Of a DNA stretch of 64,000 nt, positions 10,256 through 22,700 are shown piece after piece (the stretch's first letter is position 1; every line of letters starts with the position of its first letter). Made by a program: the position numbers and the translations under genes. The notes under the pieces were generated by a model that saw only the letters and a program-made list of their open reading frames with translations, did not search any database and was not told the origin of the DNA. This DNA is from Liolophura sinensis (Eukaryota; Mollusca; Polyplacophora; Chitonida; Chitonidae). The stretch is from contig NC_088300.1 of the NCBI RefSeq assembly GCF_032854445.1, positions 18,574,608-18,638,607 on the forward strand, read 5' to 3'.

Positions 10256-13200
10256 ATGGCAGCAAGGAAGAACGAGTGGGTGTACGATCAGCTATTAGGT
10301 TTCTTAGGGAGTCCTTTATTTCAACTCCCGGTGATAACTTACATGGAAGCCAGATGTATAAGTGAGTATACTGTGCTTCTCGCGTAATATAGGAGGAAAG
10401 GCTGATGGAGCTGAGATACTTGAATCACTTCACGTCATTTTAACCTAGCAACATGCAACCACCTGCCAATGCCATAATGATTTATGTCGAATGTACTAGT
10501 ACCTTTGTCAAACAAGCTGTCATTTGTCGCTTGTCATTTTTACTCCAAAAATGTTTGCACTCTTGGACTTACGATTTACCATGCTTTTCGAACTTCGATT
10601 TGAGAAGATCGTAGCTTTATAGCTGAACTAAGCCCATCTAGATGGAGCTACTACTGTACTACTGCAACTACTGGTCCTGTTGACTAGCCAAAATCTGTAA
10701 AACACAGGTTCGTATAGAACTGGGTAGGCTATGTACACATGGTATATATTTTAAAATTCTGACATTCATCCACACTGTTGGGATGATGTCAAAAGTTTAA
10801 AATTTTATTTTTTTTATTTATTTGATTGGTGTTTCACGCCGTACTCAAGAAGGTGATCAGCATTATGGTGGGAGGAAACTGGACCTAGGGAAACCCATGA
10901 CCATCCGCAGGTTGCTGAAGAACCTTCCCACGTACACCCAGAGAGGAAGCCAGTAAGAGCTGGACTTGAACTCACATCGACTGCTTTGGTGAAAGCCTCC
11001 TGGGTCATTGCGTCACCCTGGCTTGCTAATCACTTCAGCCACGGAGGCCCCCCAGAAGTTTAAAATAGCACACTGAGTCTCTCAAGATGGACTATATATG
11101 TGTGACACTAGATCAAGCATAAGACTATGAGAATGAAAGACTATATTCATACAGTTTCAGTGATTAGATACACTACTGTAGCTCTCCTGTTTCATATATG
11201 CTGATGGATGGAGAGCTATTGAGTGAATGTTGCACAAATTGGGCAAAATTGATTCCATGAAATCCAAACTGAGGCATTGGGTTAGGTTTCAAAGAGGGGT
11301 ACCTCGCATGAAGTATAAACGTTTGCAGTATATGGAAGCTGTTTTGAATAATTGTACATTGAAAGGAGACGCAAGATTTAGCATTGTTGAAAACAATTAG
11401 CTGTTAGCCCATCAGCATATATAAAACATATAAAAGCTTAGCTACAGTACTAAATCTAGTGTGTGATTAAAAGGGGCCGGCTGATAGTCTACTAAACTTC
11501 AGTGTACTATTTCATTTAATTTATTAAGCTGGTATTTAACCCTAACCTAAAATATTGTAATTCGTCGTAGTGAGTCAGATTTGTTGATGGAGGAAACACA
11601 ACAACAGGGATACTTGAACATTTTGTCAGGCACTCGACAAACGTCATTGTGTGAAGTGTGAAGTAGTCTTGTACAATATATGTTGTATTGTGCGGATCTT
11701 GGTTGAGGTGCTTGTCTTTAGGTTGCTAAGATTCACTTAGTGTACATGCATGTAGGTTCAGTCAGGAACTCGGGCAGGAAATGTGTGAGAAAAATTAGAA
11801 GAAAATTTGAAAACAAGTTTTTGAGACTCCAGTTAGGTTATCATTAGAATGATTCTTTAACAAGTTGGATTCTTGTTAGCCAGGGGCCTCACGCCAGCAT
11901 GACGCAGTGATCCAGGAGCCTTTCACCAATATGGTCGCTGTGAGTTCAAGTCCAGTTTATGCCAGCTTCCTCTCTGGGTGTACGTGGAAGGTCTTCTGCA
12001 TCCAGTAGATGGTTATGGGTTTCCTCCGGGCCTTGCCTGGTTTCCATCCATCATAATGCTGATCAGCAAGTGAAATATTCTTGATCAAATGAAATCAATC
12101 AGAATTTTTTATAAAGATGCATGCAGCTAATGATCAGAAGTTTTGATGACATTACATTTTTGACCGTGAATATAACCTTCCTTGTTTAATGTTGTAAAAT
12201 TGGTGTTTGTGAACAGTTTTTGAACCAGGGACAGAAGATTCACAGGAGTACAGAGAAGTACATAAAGAATATAAACATTTGGTAAGTTACCTTGTCAAAT
12301 TTTCATGGAGAAGGATAATGTAATGAGAGCACAGATTTACAACCTAGTATCACCTGTATTAGGAGTCATCCATCACTTGGTTTTTGGCACGTTTAAATCA
12401 GTGACTGCAGGCATGAAAGTTTCGTGACCCATTCAAATAAGTTTAATACAGGTACTACATGTAAAGTTGGTATACATATGACTTTCTGTAAGTATCTGTA
12501 AGCCTGTTATATAATAGTTTGAGAAGTTCATATTGGCAGTGTTCCTTGTAGTTTCAGAAGTGAATGAATTATCAAGTATCATTGAGCTCATATTTGAGCT
12601 TCTATATGTTACTGTCATAAATTGTTTATAATGACCAACTGATACATTGATATGAATTTCAGGTGGAAACATTGCTAGAGGGATTCATGAAGGACACAGA
12701 ACTGACGTATGAACAGATATTAAAGGCTTTGCAGGACTTGCGGGTGCAAGAAGATTTGAAAGATATTTTTCAGGTGTTTATTAAATGTTTCTGTCTGTTT
12801 TGGGATCTCCAAAAAATGACATGTTCATTTGCAGTTATGAATTTATGAAAAAAAATGGGTTGTATTGGAGAAAATATTAAAACAATAATATCACCTTATG
12901 TGTAAGTCTAAAATGACAGAAATGATCATTTTATAACATCACCTCAGAGTTATTCTACATTATAGTTACAGTTATGTGTCTTTGAAAAGCCATCTGGTTC
13001 TATATGTTGATGTTTTACAACTTGTTTTGACAGGTTATCTTTGAACAGGTGCTTTCAATGGAGGATTTTGGGATATTTGTGAGATTGATGACCCAGAAAA
13101 ATATAGAGTTGCAGCAGCAGGCCTTGTTGTTGATCATCCATCGCATAGGCAGTGTACCTGAGATCATGCAGCCAGGTGGTGGGGCAGAGGTGAACAAGAC

Positions 13201-13746
13201 CAGCACACCTGTCACAGAAGAAGATGCAGTTTTACGAGCAGTGCTAGAGTAAGTCTTCATCTCTTATTGTCATTAATTGATCAGTAGACAGTGCTGCTCT
13301 CAACTCTATTTGGTTTTTTCTGCCATTTTTATGCCATTCATTTAGTTGGCAACATTTGTTGCAATATTCACCCAAATGCTGACATTGTAGTACTTGGGGG
13401 AGTGCCAACGATGTCAGCTCCGCAGATACAATGCACACACAGTTAACTGATTTTTGTAGAATAAATGGTCATAGTTCAAAAAAGCCAGCCCATATTACAA
13501 AAATATTACTCTTGAATCTGTGTGACCAATGACATTTAATGGCTCTTTATCGTTGTATGGCTGAAAAATTGCTAAGTTTTGATGTATAAACCCAACCATA
13601 CATACTTGTATACATACATTGTTGACCAATATGACTTGACCAATGAGGTGGTTTAGTGGAATTAAGCTTTTTCAGCCGTGGCCGTGGCTTTCCTCCACTC
13701 ATAAACTCGGCTTTGCTTCCTACACCAATAAATTAGTTCTTGGTTC

Positions 13747-13780
<34 letters not shown>

Positions 13781-16387
13781 CCCAAATTCAGTGTCTATAC
13801 TCAGCTCAAAATCAATTCAAGGACATGTTTGCACATTTTGTGACAATTCTTAAATTCCAGTATTATGGTAAGGTGACTTCAAATTTGTCTGTTATAAGAC
13901 ATGTACTGCTGTGGTCTCTAGTACATGTAGCTGTGAGCGAACTTTGCCACAAATGTAGATCATCGCTTTACCTTACAAGGAAAATATGTCAGTATTAAAA
14001 GTTAAAGGTTATTTATCCCCAGGTAGTGTGGTTACAACCTTTCATAAAACTGAATTCCATCGTCAAATCGAAAATTTCTTAGCATTAAGCAAAGTCAGTC
14101 AGTGATTTTACTTGATAATCTGCAAGATGTATTTAAATACATGTAGGTATGTTTGATCTTAAGGTAGGAATTTAGATGTGGTATGATGATATTATGATGC
14201 CTGTCTTCAGGCAATCAAAACGAGAGTATGAAGAAATGAAGAAGACAAGTGACAAGGAGAAGGAGCAACTTGATGCCGTGTTAATCACATCCCGGGAAGA
14301 AGCTTCATATCTGGAAGAGAAGAGGGCAAAGGAACAGGAGAAAATGAATGTGGTAAGGCGACTTGATGCTGAGAAAATAATGATATTCTGCTTGGAGGAA
14401 TCTTTAATGATGTTCTTTTGGAGGGAATGCTTCAGTAATGCTATACTGCAAGTAGGGGTGGGGGTGGGGGTGGGGGGATTTATCATGTTAGAAATGCATC
14501 AGTAATGATGTTCTGTTTGGAGGAATGTATAAAATATTTATGTTTTTTTGGGAGCAATTCATAAATATTAATAATGGTCTTGTAGGAGAAGCACTTAAAT
14601 AATGCGGTTTTACTGGCAGGAATGCATAAAATTATTACATTCTGTTGGGAGGAATGCATAAATAATGGCCTTTTAGGAGGAACAGTTAAGTAATGATGTT
14701 CTGCTGGGAGGAATGCTTAAATATTTATGTTCTGCTAGGAGGAGTGATTAAATAATGAAATCTGCATACAGAAGCTGATGGGGTAGTTTTCTAAAGCTTA
14801 CAGGTACCAATTATAAAAACATATGAGTTAAACTTCAAAAGACAGGGAAATAATTACAGCAATCAAAGGAATCCTGTTGGATTGGCAGACATTAATAAGT
14901 TGTTGTATATCTTCATGCTTTGAAATGTGGGTTGTTTCCCTTGACATAAACATTGTGCATTCGAATGTGACAGGCCATCAGTCAGTTGAGCATTGAGGCC
15001 GACGCTGGTTCACAGAAAAGTAAATCTAACCGAGGTAAAGTCCCGCCAAACCTCTCCAAACCGCCATTTGCTGCTATGCCTGTCCCATCAGGAAGGAGTA
15101 TATCGATATCTGCCGAACCCAGTCGTGCACAGCCCAAGGTCACTGTAAGTGTTTTTTTCTTGTCACAGTTGTCTAGAAGGTTTGTTGAAAACTGTTTGTT
15201 TTGCCGATATGAACTTTGCAGATAAAATAATCAAAGACGAATGTACAGTATTTTTTATGTTGGTATTTAGTAGTGAGATGCTTCTCATCTGTGATGGATA
15301 AAAGAATTCAGCTGATGCCCTGTGAAAAACACTTTCTAAGAAATTGAACTGGATTTAATGTTTTGACCCTATTAACTCGCAAATAATTGTATACGTTAAT
15401 TGTGAAGCCTGTTGTGCTTGAGTGGGTTCTCGCATTTTAGGGTTCAAAGAAATGAACCAGCATTTTTGTGATTATTTTGCAGCCTAGTTTCACACATTCT
15501 ACAGAGGCACCACCAGTCCCAGCGAGACCTCCTACTGTGTCCAGCTCAGAGGCTGCAGCTAACTGGCTTAAGTCAGCCCTGTCTGATGCAAATTCCTCAG
15601 GAAATGCTGTCAATAAAGCAGCGGTAAGTGATAAATGTGGTCTCTCATTTGAGGGTGGGGGAAATATCTGATAGGAATAATGTGGGGAAAGTGGGGGATG
15701 GGGACATTTGAGTTCCTTTGGAAAGCAATTCACTTTAACTTCTAATGGAATAGTTGAAGTGAAAAAGCTGTTGGGACAGCAACCTATAACAGTGATCCAG
15801 TTACATGTTTATGGATATAATACACTGTACTTCTATTTCTACTTCTAATGTGGCATGTGTGACACTACATTCCACAACAATAATTTACTTTTATTGTTAA
15901 AATGCGAAACTGAAGAAATACACATACGTGAATTTCTAAAGTTAAATTTGTTTGGTACCACCTCACAGAAGTGGGTCTGATTCCTTAATTGCCTGCCACA
16001 TTGGCAATACTTCAGCCATATTGTGATGATGGATTAACTGAACTGATGTGTGAGAATCTGTCTGACTTCTGGGTGTGTTTTCAATCCTGACAGGCTGCCA
16101 TGGGAAACTTGACCCCAGAGCAAGTTAAGGAGAGACAAGAGTACCTGAGGCAGCAGAGAGACAAGCTGTTAGAGATGAAGAAGAGGGAGAGAGAAAAGCA
16201 GCTACAAAATGCAGCCAAAGATCTACGACAGAGACCCACTTCTGCTCGTGTAGCACATAAGGCTATATCCAGAGGAGGGGATGTCAGCTCTGAGGCAACG
16301 CCAACCAGTGTGGACAACGAGAAGAAATTGGCCATGCGAAAAGCCATTGCAGAACGGCTCAAGGCTGAGGTGATAGGCAGCAAATGA
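10256..16387 (+). CDS. CFAP36: Cilia- and flagella-associated protein 36 (CCDC104), 8 coding exons
   Basis: Exons: 10256-10361, 12217-12281, 12663-12773, 13034-13248, 14211-14352, 14974-15144, 15483-15623, 16094-16387. All introns are GT-AG, phases join without conflict, and the total is 1245 nt (414 aa; vertebrate proteins are about 340). Residues ~5-125 form the BART domain: an N-terminus with LLGFLGSPLFQLPVITYMEA, then ETLLEGF, DLKDIFQ and EDFGIFVRLM. BART domains bind ARL2/ARL3-type GTPases, and CFAP36 binds ARL3 in cilia. A charged coiled coil follows (exon 5, REYEEMKK...KEQLDAV), then a Ser/Pro-rich linker and a basic C-terminal helix (exon 8, LRQQRDKLLEMKKRERE). The start codon is the ATG beginning MAARKNEW, matching the family N-terminus. 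Introns carry SINEs and simple repeats. Confidence 0.93.
10806..11053 (-). mobile_element. SINE family A, near full length
   Basis: On the minus strand it has the tRNA-like head (GGGGCCTCCGTGGCT), box-B-like GAGTTCAAGTCC, a body with CAACCTGCGGATGGTCATGG, and the tail GTACGGCGTGAAACACCAAT plus AAAT repeats. It lies in CFAP36 intron 1. Confidence 0.85.
11883..12101 (+). mobile_element. SINE family A, diverged
   Basis: Starts GGGGCCTC, carries GTCGCTGTGAGTTCAAGTCC, CCATCATAATGCTGA and GTGAAATATTCTTGA, with a worn tail. It is the second copy in CFAP36 intron 1, opposite in orientation to the copy at 10.8 kb. Confidence 0.8.
13748..13779. repeat. (TA)n microsatellite
   Basis: About 32 bp of TA repeat in CFAP36 intron 4. 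Confidence 0.9.
14384..14756 (+). repeat. Degenerate tandem repeat
   Basis: Variants of GGAGGAATGCATAAATAAT with ATGATGTTCTG recur irregularly about every 35-65 bp in CFAP36 intron 5. The array is old and diverged; the G-rich tract lies within it. Confidence 0.65.
14454..14477 (+). other. G-quadruplex-prone tract
   Basis: Four runs of 4-6 G separated by single T on the sense strand of CFAP36 intron 5, 101 bp after the exon 5 donor. Four G-runs of at least 4 with 1-nt loops is the most stable class of predicted quadruplex, in DNA and in the pre-mRNA. Confidence 0.8.
15800..16005 (+). repeat. Dispersed repeat, twin at 18.4 kb
   Basis: About 190 bp closely matching 18415-18620 in the same orientation: 'ctatttctacttctaatg', 'gtgacactacattc', 'gaagaaatacacatacgtga', 'cacagaagtgggtctgattc'. 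It lies in CFAP36 intron 7, while the twin is 2 kb past the gene. A following CTTCAGCCATATTGTG block also appears at about 32045. Confidence 0.75.
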
Positions 16388-17995
16388 GGCAGCCAGCTTT
16401 CTGTACCTGTATGCAAGTTTAAGCTATAGTAAAATAGTGGATTGGTACATGTGACTGAGTGTATTGGAGTTAGTACTACTTAAAGTTGTACGTCAACATA
16501 TTTTCACCTGTGATATTACTGCGTGCATTGATGAACTCTGAACGACCCACCCTCACTAAATACTGCATGCCTGTGTTGGTTGATCATGTTTTTCTTTAGC
16601 TTTATGCCATAATGGAGTTCATTTAATAAACTTGCCTTGTTGCTGTATTTCGGACTTTTCATCAGTTGTTAAAATGTGGTGTACAAATCAGTTAAGGAAT
16701 TAGTCAGTGAAAGCATTAAACTCAGTACTCACATTTGAACTTTTTGTTGGGAAAGTCATTTATTGTTGTGGAATACATATAGACGTTAGGAAATTGCCAA
16801 GCTGAGCAGCCTGTGTCAACCAGTTCTAAAGAAGTGACCCCACCAGTCAGTGCCCAAGGACCTTTCTGCAGACTTCATTTCCCCCCTTGGCTAATTAGTG
16901 TCCTCTAAGCATTTGCATGACTAGTTAAGAAATCCAGGGTATGATAGCATGCAGGTTATTTTTAGCAGACAGTGTATGCATCATTATACATATTGTAAAT
17001 AAAGGCAACTATTTTGGCCGTTGTCCTGGAAAGAGTTAAGCTCATTGTGATTCAGTGGTTGTTAGCCTGTACTGTAGATGTACCTTGTGATCTAGATGCT
17101 GAGTCCCAAACTTTCTAAGTTGCTAGCTTAATTGTTGACACTTTTATTTGTATGTACGCATATATTTTAACACTTTTATGAGCATTTATGAATGTATAAA
17201 ATAGCGCATTGAATAACTCTTTATAATGCAGAGCATAGAGTGTTACCTCTGATCTGTGGCAAATGTCACATGAAAAAAACACCTATCTTTATCTTATTTA
17301 CATGTACACATGCCTGTTTGTCCACTTCTAATGACTTGTTATTTCATGCTGTCTTATTTACAATATAAATGTATGTAAATTGTTATATTGTTCATCTGTT
17401 ATTGACAACATATGTATGTGTATATATAATTGTAGATGTACATTGTGTTTTAGGTATTCACCATTCATGTGTTTTATTTAATAGACTTTGAAGCTCAAAG
17501 CTGAAAGCATATTGGTTTTAAAGGCAAAAAAAAAACCCTCTAAAATGAAGTATGTATCATATGAAAGAGCATTGAACACTGTGATGGCTGATTGAGTATT
17601 ACCACATTGTCATGTGGGTAAAAGGCAGATGTTGAAAATCTTTTGTGAAGACTGTTTGGAAGCCATCAAACTGCATTTTTTTTTTTTTTTTACAAAACTT
17701 TACTTGATGACTAGTTATATCTGTATGCATTCCAACAAAAATTTTGTTTTGATATTTTATACAGGTCTCATGGTTTTTATGATGGGTTCAATTTGATACA
17801 ATGTGATTTTTTTGTGGTTGTGAAGCTGTGTTATGTGAAATCCGTCCATGTTTGGCTGATTTATAGCATTTGTATTTTTTGGTCATTTTCAGTGAATTCG
17901 TCCAGATTCTGTATTGTTTGTTGTGTATGATGTTAGATAAGTTTTAACCTGTCTCATAAATTATGGATGTAAATGTATTAATAAAAAACAAGATA
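16388..17995 (+). other. CFAP36 3'UTR region and downstream sequence
   Basis: No further ORF. The 3'UTR starts after the TGA at 16385-16387. Possible polyadenylation signals are AATAAA at 16625-16630 and a later one near 17978; which is used cannot be told from sequence. Confidence 0.5.
16625..16630 (+). terminator. Candidate polyadenylation signal of CFAP36
   Basis: Canonical AATAAA 238 nt after the stop codon, followed within 20-40 nt by T/G-rich sequence. Confidence 0.5.
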
Positions 17996-18414
17996 ATTCT
18001 ATCAATTTTCACTGGTGTTATTCACATCAACTTTTAGCATTGCTGTATTTAGACAAAAAGCAGTGTTAAGATACATGCAAAATGTTTGATCACTTTTATG
18101 CGGTCTGAGATTATTGTTCTTGGCAACAAATGAATTCTGCAAAGAGATTCACAGAGGTACTTAAAGGTAGTTATCCAGCCAGGATGTTTTGTGTTGAGGA
18201 AACCTGACAGAGCGTTGTGGAAACCACCATATCTCATCAGGTAACTGACAAACCTTGTAACTTAAAGTAGCAGCCAAACCAGTGCAAGCAGAATTATGCA
18301 AACATGCCCATCCAGGGATAGTGGACTGTTGGCAGAAGTGGACCTAATTACTGCAAACTGCATGGAGGCCAATCTGAGAAGCTATGGCTACTTCAGGCTG
18401 ATGCTACAACCTAT

Positions 18415-18620
18415 AAAAGTTATCAGGTCACACGTTTGTGGATATAACACACCACTTCTATTTCTACTTCTAATGTGGCATATGTGACACTACATTCTAC
18501 AACAATAATTTACTTTTATTATTAAAACAATAATCTGAAGAAATACACATACGTGAATTTCCAAAGTTAATTTGTTTGGCACCTCCTCACAGAAGTGGGT
18601 CTGATTCCTTAATTCCCTGC
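18415..18620 (+). repeat. Dispersed repeat, twin of 15.8 kb
   Basis: Second copy of the about 190-bp block described at 15800-16005, with substitutions and small indels. It is more likely an interspersed element than a tandem duplication, since the intervening 2.4 kb is not duplicated. Confidence 0.75.
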
Positions 18621-18629
18621 CACTGAAAG

Positions 18630-19726
18630 TTGCACATTATACATGTAGCTCTGTTTTTAGACTAATTTGTCTTATTTGGTTGGTATATCAGAACATATAT
18701 AGACATGCTGATTAGACAATGCTGAATGGCGACAGGTATCTCTTAATTTGGCCATGGAATATATGAATAGATTCTAGTTGGTGCTGGACATGAGCTTGTA
18801 TTACCAGTGTTATTCCTGGTAGAGGTTTTATTCCAGTGTTCTGACAGATCAATACTGCAGGGCCTGCGACCAGGCTAATTTCAATATTCTTCTGCCCTTA
18901 CACTGATAGGTCAAGGACATGCAGGTGTTTGACATTCCTTATTTCTGGTGTGCAGTAAATCTGATCGAGCAACATATTTCCTCGAGTTACGAAGAGAAAC
19001 ATCCCAAATTGTGCTGGATTGACCTTAAGGAACATTTACCTCTGTTCACACCCCCATTACATCTTCCCCTCGTATAAATCGATGTAAATTGTGTGGTATC
19101 TGTAATTACGCCAACCTAAGAACAGTTATGTTAATTTTTGAGAACATACGGTCAATCCCACACCATTGTCGCAATTACTAGTTGCATTCCTCGATGAAAG
19201 TTAATCCACTCCACAACTAAAAAACACTAGTGCCGTAATGTAGATAGTTCTACTCTGCTCTCAAGGAATGATATTGACATTATGTGTGGGGTTTTTATTT
19301 TTCTTTTCCTTTGTTTGTTTTTTGTCTAAGGCATGAGGACATACTTGAACAGGACACTAAATGGGTAAATTACTGAGAGACAAGCATGTAGGCCTGTATG
19401 GAGACATAACATGAACACTACATCATGGATCGATCTCTCCATTGTTTACAACAACTCCATACATAGGTAAATTACTGTCTGAAGTCAAACAGTGTTGTTT
19501 GGTCTTTGCTATCTGCTTAAATCTGCATACCGGTGTAGATTTACGTGCTGGTCAGCTGAGTCTAATAACATCCTTGGCTGTGTACCCATGTGCAGTTTGA
19601 TAACAGTGCTTGTCACGTGATAGGTGTGTAGTGGCGCGCAGCGTGGACCAAAGTTAGTCTGATAGACTTCAGAAATTTTAACGGGTAGCTTATTTAAGGT
19701 ATGTAAGTGATTAAAAATCTTTACAA
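18630..19726. other. Intergenic region upstream of the transaminase gene
   Basis: No ORF with family features. The promoter and 5'UTR of the downstream transaminase gene should lie at its right end; no core element is obvious. Confidence 0.4.
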
Positions 19727-22700
19727 ATGTCTGCAACGGCGAGATCGAGTATCTTATCGACGAAGGTGGTACAGCTCTGTGCCAAACAGAACCATTCCAT
19801 TGGTGTATGTGGGGCAAGATTTGCTCCCATTGGAAAATTTGCAGGCCTTGTTTCCAGTTTCGCGTCTCGTCGCTTCTACTCCGAGAATGGCTCGGGTGAG
19901 TGTTGTCACCAGAAATGTATGATAGTCCCGCGTTGGCAATAGTCTAAGTTTACCGTAGCTACCACTGTGAAGCTAAATCCTAGTAAATGTGTTATAGATC
20001 CCCGTTATATCTTGATTGTCATTTAAGGATATCCTAATGTGGCATATTATGTCAGAAAATGTGCATGTCTGAATTTGATTGTATCTTTGTCGTCATTTTA
20101 CACATCACAACAGCCAACCAAAGTTATCCCCAGAGCACATAGTGTGTACAGACAGTATCAACAATACACACTAATTAAATCCTTTCAAATTGTTTGGTAT
20201 TATCTGGTATTATCTGGTATGATTTATTTATTTATTTGATTGGTGTTTTATGCCGTACTCAAGAATATTTCACTTATACGACGGCAGCCAGCATTATGGT
20301 GGGAGGAAACCAGGCAGAGCCCAGGGAAAACCCACGACCATTCGCAGGTTGCTGGCAGGCCTTCCCATATATGGCCGGAGAGGAAGCCAACATGAACTGG
20401 ACTTGAACTCACAGCGGCAACTAAAATGTTGATATCATGTCTTTTTACGTTCTGCTGCCTACAAAATATTTGTCACTGTCGGGGCATAACCTACATTCTG
20501 GATGCGTTTATGGGTGAGGTTCCACTTCTTCCCGTTTCACCCCTCAAAAACTAGTATCACGTTATGTCTTAGTCTCGGGGGCCTCCGTGGCTCAGTCGGT
20601 TAAAGCGCTAGCGCAGCGTAATGACCCAGGAGTCTCTCACCAATGCGGTCGCTGTGAGTTCAAGTCCAGCTCATGCTGGCTTCCTCTCCGGCCGTACGTG
20701 AGAAGGTCTGCCAGCAACCTGCGGATGGTCGTGGGTTTCCTCCGGGCTCTGCCCGGTTTCCACCCACCATAATGCTGGCCGCCGTCGTATAAGTGAAATA
20801 TTCTTGAGTACGGCGTAAAACACCAATCAAAAAAAAAAAAAAAAAAAAAATCTTAGTCTCTGTCGTGTAACAAGGAAGGTAATTCAGAGCAAGCATATTG
20901 CCATCTATATAGTAAACAGATGTAATGTATAAACTACCAGCAGGTCGCAGTTTGGATATCAAAAATCACACCTCTTGTTCAAGGTACATGTTAAGGTGTT
21001 ATCATTTCTGTTATACTGTTGAGTGCAGTATTAAAACATAGGAAATCTGTGAAAGCATTATTGTTTGATGAGTATTGAAAGACTATGTTGCATTGTGGTT
21101 AGCTGAATACAGGACTTGTTATGGGGGGAATGTGTTGTTTAGATTGCTGTTGCCTGTATCTTGGGTGACGATGTTGCAGTGTGGTTGGCTGAATACAGGA
21201 CTTGTTATAGGGTAGTTGTGTTGTTTAGATTGCAGTTGCCTGTATCTTGGGTGACTATGTTGCAATGTGGTTAGCTGAATACAGGACTTGTTATAGGGTA
21301 GTTGTGTTGTTTAGATTGTAGTTGCCTGTATCTTGGATGACTATGTTGCAGTGTGGTTAGCTGAATACAGGATTTGTTATAGGGTGGAAGTGTTGTTTAG
21401 ATTGCAGTTGCCTGTACCTTGGTTGACTGTGTTGCGGTGTGGTTGGCTGAATACAGGACTTGTTATAGGGGGAATGTTTTGTTTAGATTGCAGTTGCCTG
21501 TATCTTGGGTGACTATGTTGCAATGTGGTTAGCTGAATACAGGACTTGTTATGGGGTAGATGTGTTGTTTAGATTGCAGTTGCCTGTATCTTGGGTGACT
21601 ATGTTGCAGTGTGGTTAGCTGAATACAGGACTTGTTATGGGGTAGTTGTGTTGTTTAGATTGTAGTTGCTTGTATTTTGGGTGACGATGTTGCAATGTGG
21701 TTAGCTGAATACAGGACTTGTTATAGGGGGAATGTTTTGTTTAGATTGCAGTTGCCTGTATCTTGGATGACTATGTTGCAATGTGGTTAGCTGAATACAG
21801 GACTTGTTATGGGGTAGATGTGTTGTTTAGATTGCAGTTGCCTGTATCTTGGGTGACGATGTTGCAGTGTGGTTGGCGGAATACAGGACTTGTTGTAGGG
21901 TGAATGTTTTGTTTAGATTGCAGTTGACTGTATCTTGGGTGACGATGTTGCAATGTGGTTAGCAGAATACAGGACTTGTTGTAGGGTGGAAGTGTTGTTT
22001 AGATTGTAGTTGCCTGTATCTTGGGTGACTATGTTGCAGTGTGGTTAGCTGTATACAGGACTTGTTATAGGGTAGATGTGTTGTTTAGATTGTAGTTGCC
22101 TGTATCTTGGGTGACTATGTTGCAGTGTGGTTGGCCCTATCCAGAGCCGCTTTAGTTCAATACCCAGGTTAGGGGCTGGTTTTGTCGTATGTGAACTGGC
22201 CAAAGGGGTCTCGGTCACATGTCCCCATTGTGAGGTTGCACTGAATCTCTCATTCACTTTTTCTGCTGTACATCAGTGCATTTGAGCTCAAATAATTTTC
22301 ATACCATCTTTAAAGTTCAGATATGGTTAAATTAAGGCTAAAAACAGAATACAGGGGTTACCCAAATTAAAACAATATAGAGCCCTGGGCAGACTACTTG
22401 GATACTTTTCACTATTAAATAGGGGATCACATATGATTTTGTGTATTAAAAGTGAGGATGTTCAACTTGTATATACTTGCTAAATTTTTTCTCCAGGAAC
22501 CCTGGTTTGCTCCACATTTTCTAAAACTCTCCACTGTCGCACATGTCAAACAGCAGTCAGAATTGAAATGTGCTTTTATTGTTATTCGGATTCCAGGGTC
22601 TAGTTTGCTGCTTTGTGAGGCATGCTTGTGAAGTTCTCTGAATGCGTTGTTTCTGATAGGGTTGGGATCACAAAAAATTTTTTAAAGGTGAACTTCAAAA

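Noticed and set aside
10256-16387. Other ARL-binding BART protein (ARL2BP) as identity of the CFAP36 gene
   Set aside because: The BART domain is followed by a long coiled coil and basic C-terminal helix and the N-terminus matches CFAP36; ARL2BP is much shorter and lacks these.
21081-22135. CRISPR-like regular repeats
   Set aside because: The 86-bp units are contiguous with no unique spacers, and the context is an animal intron.
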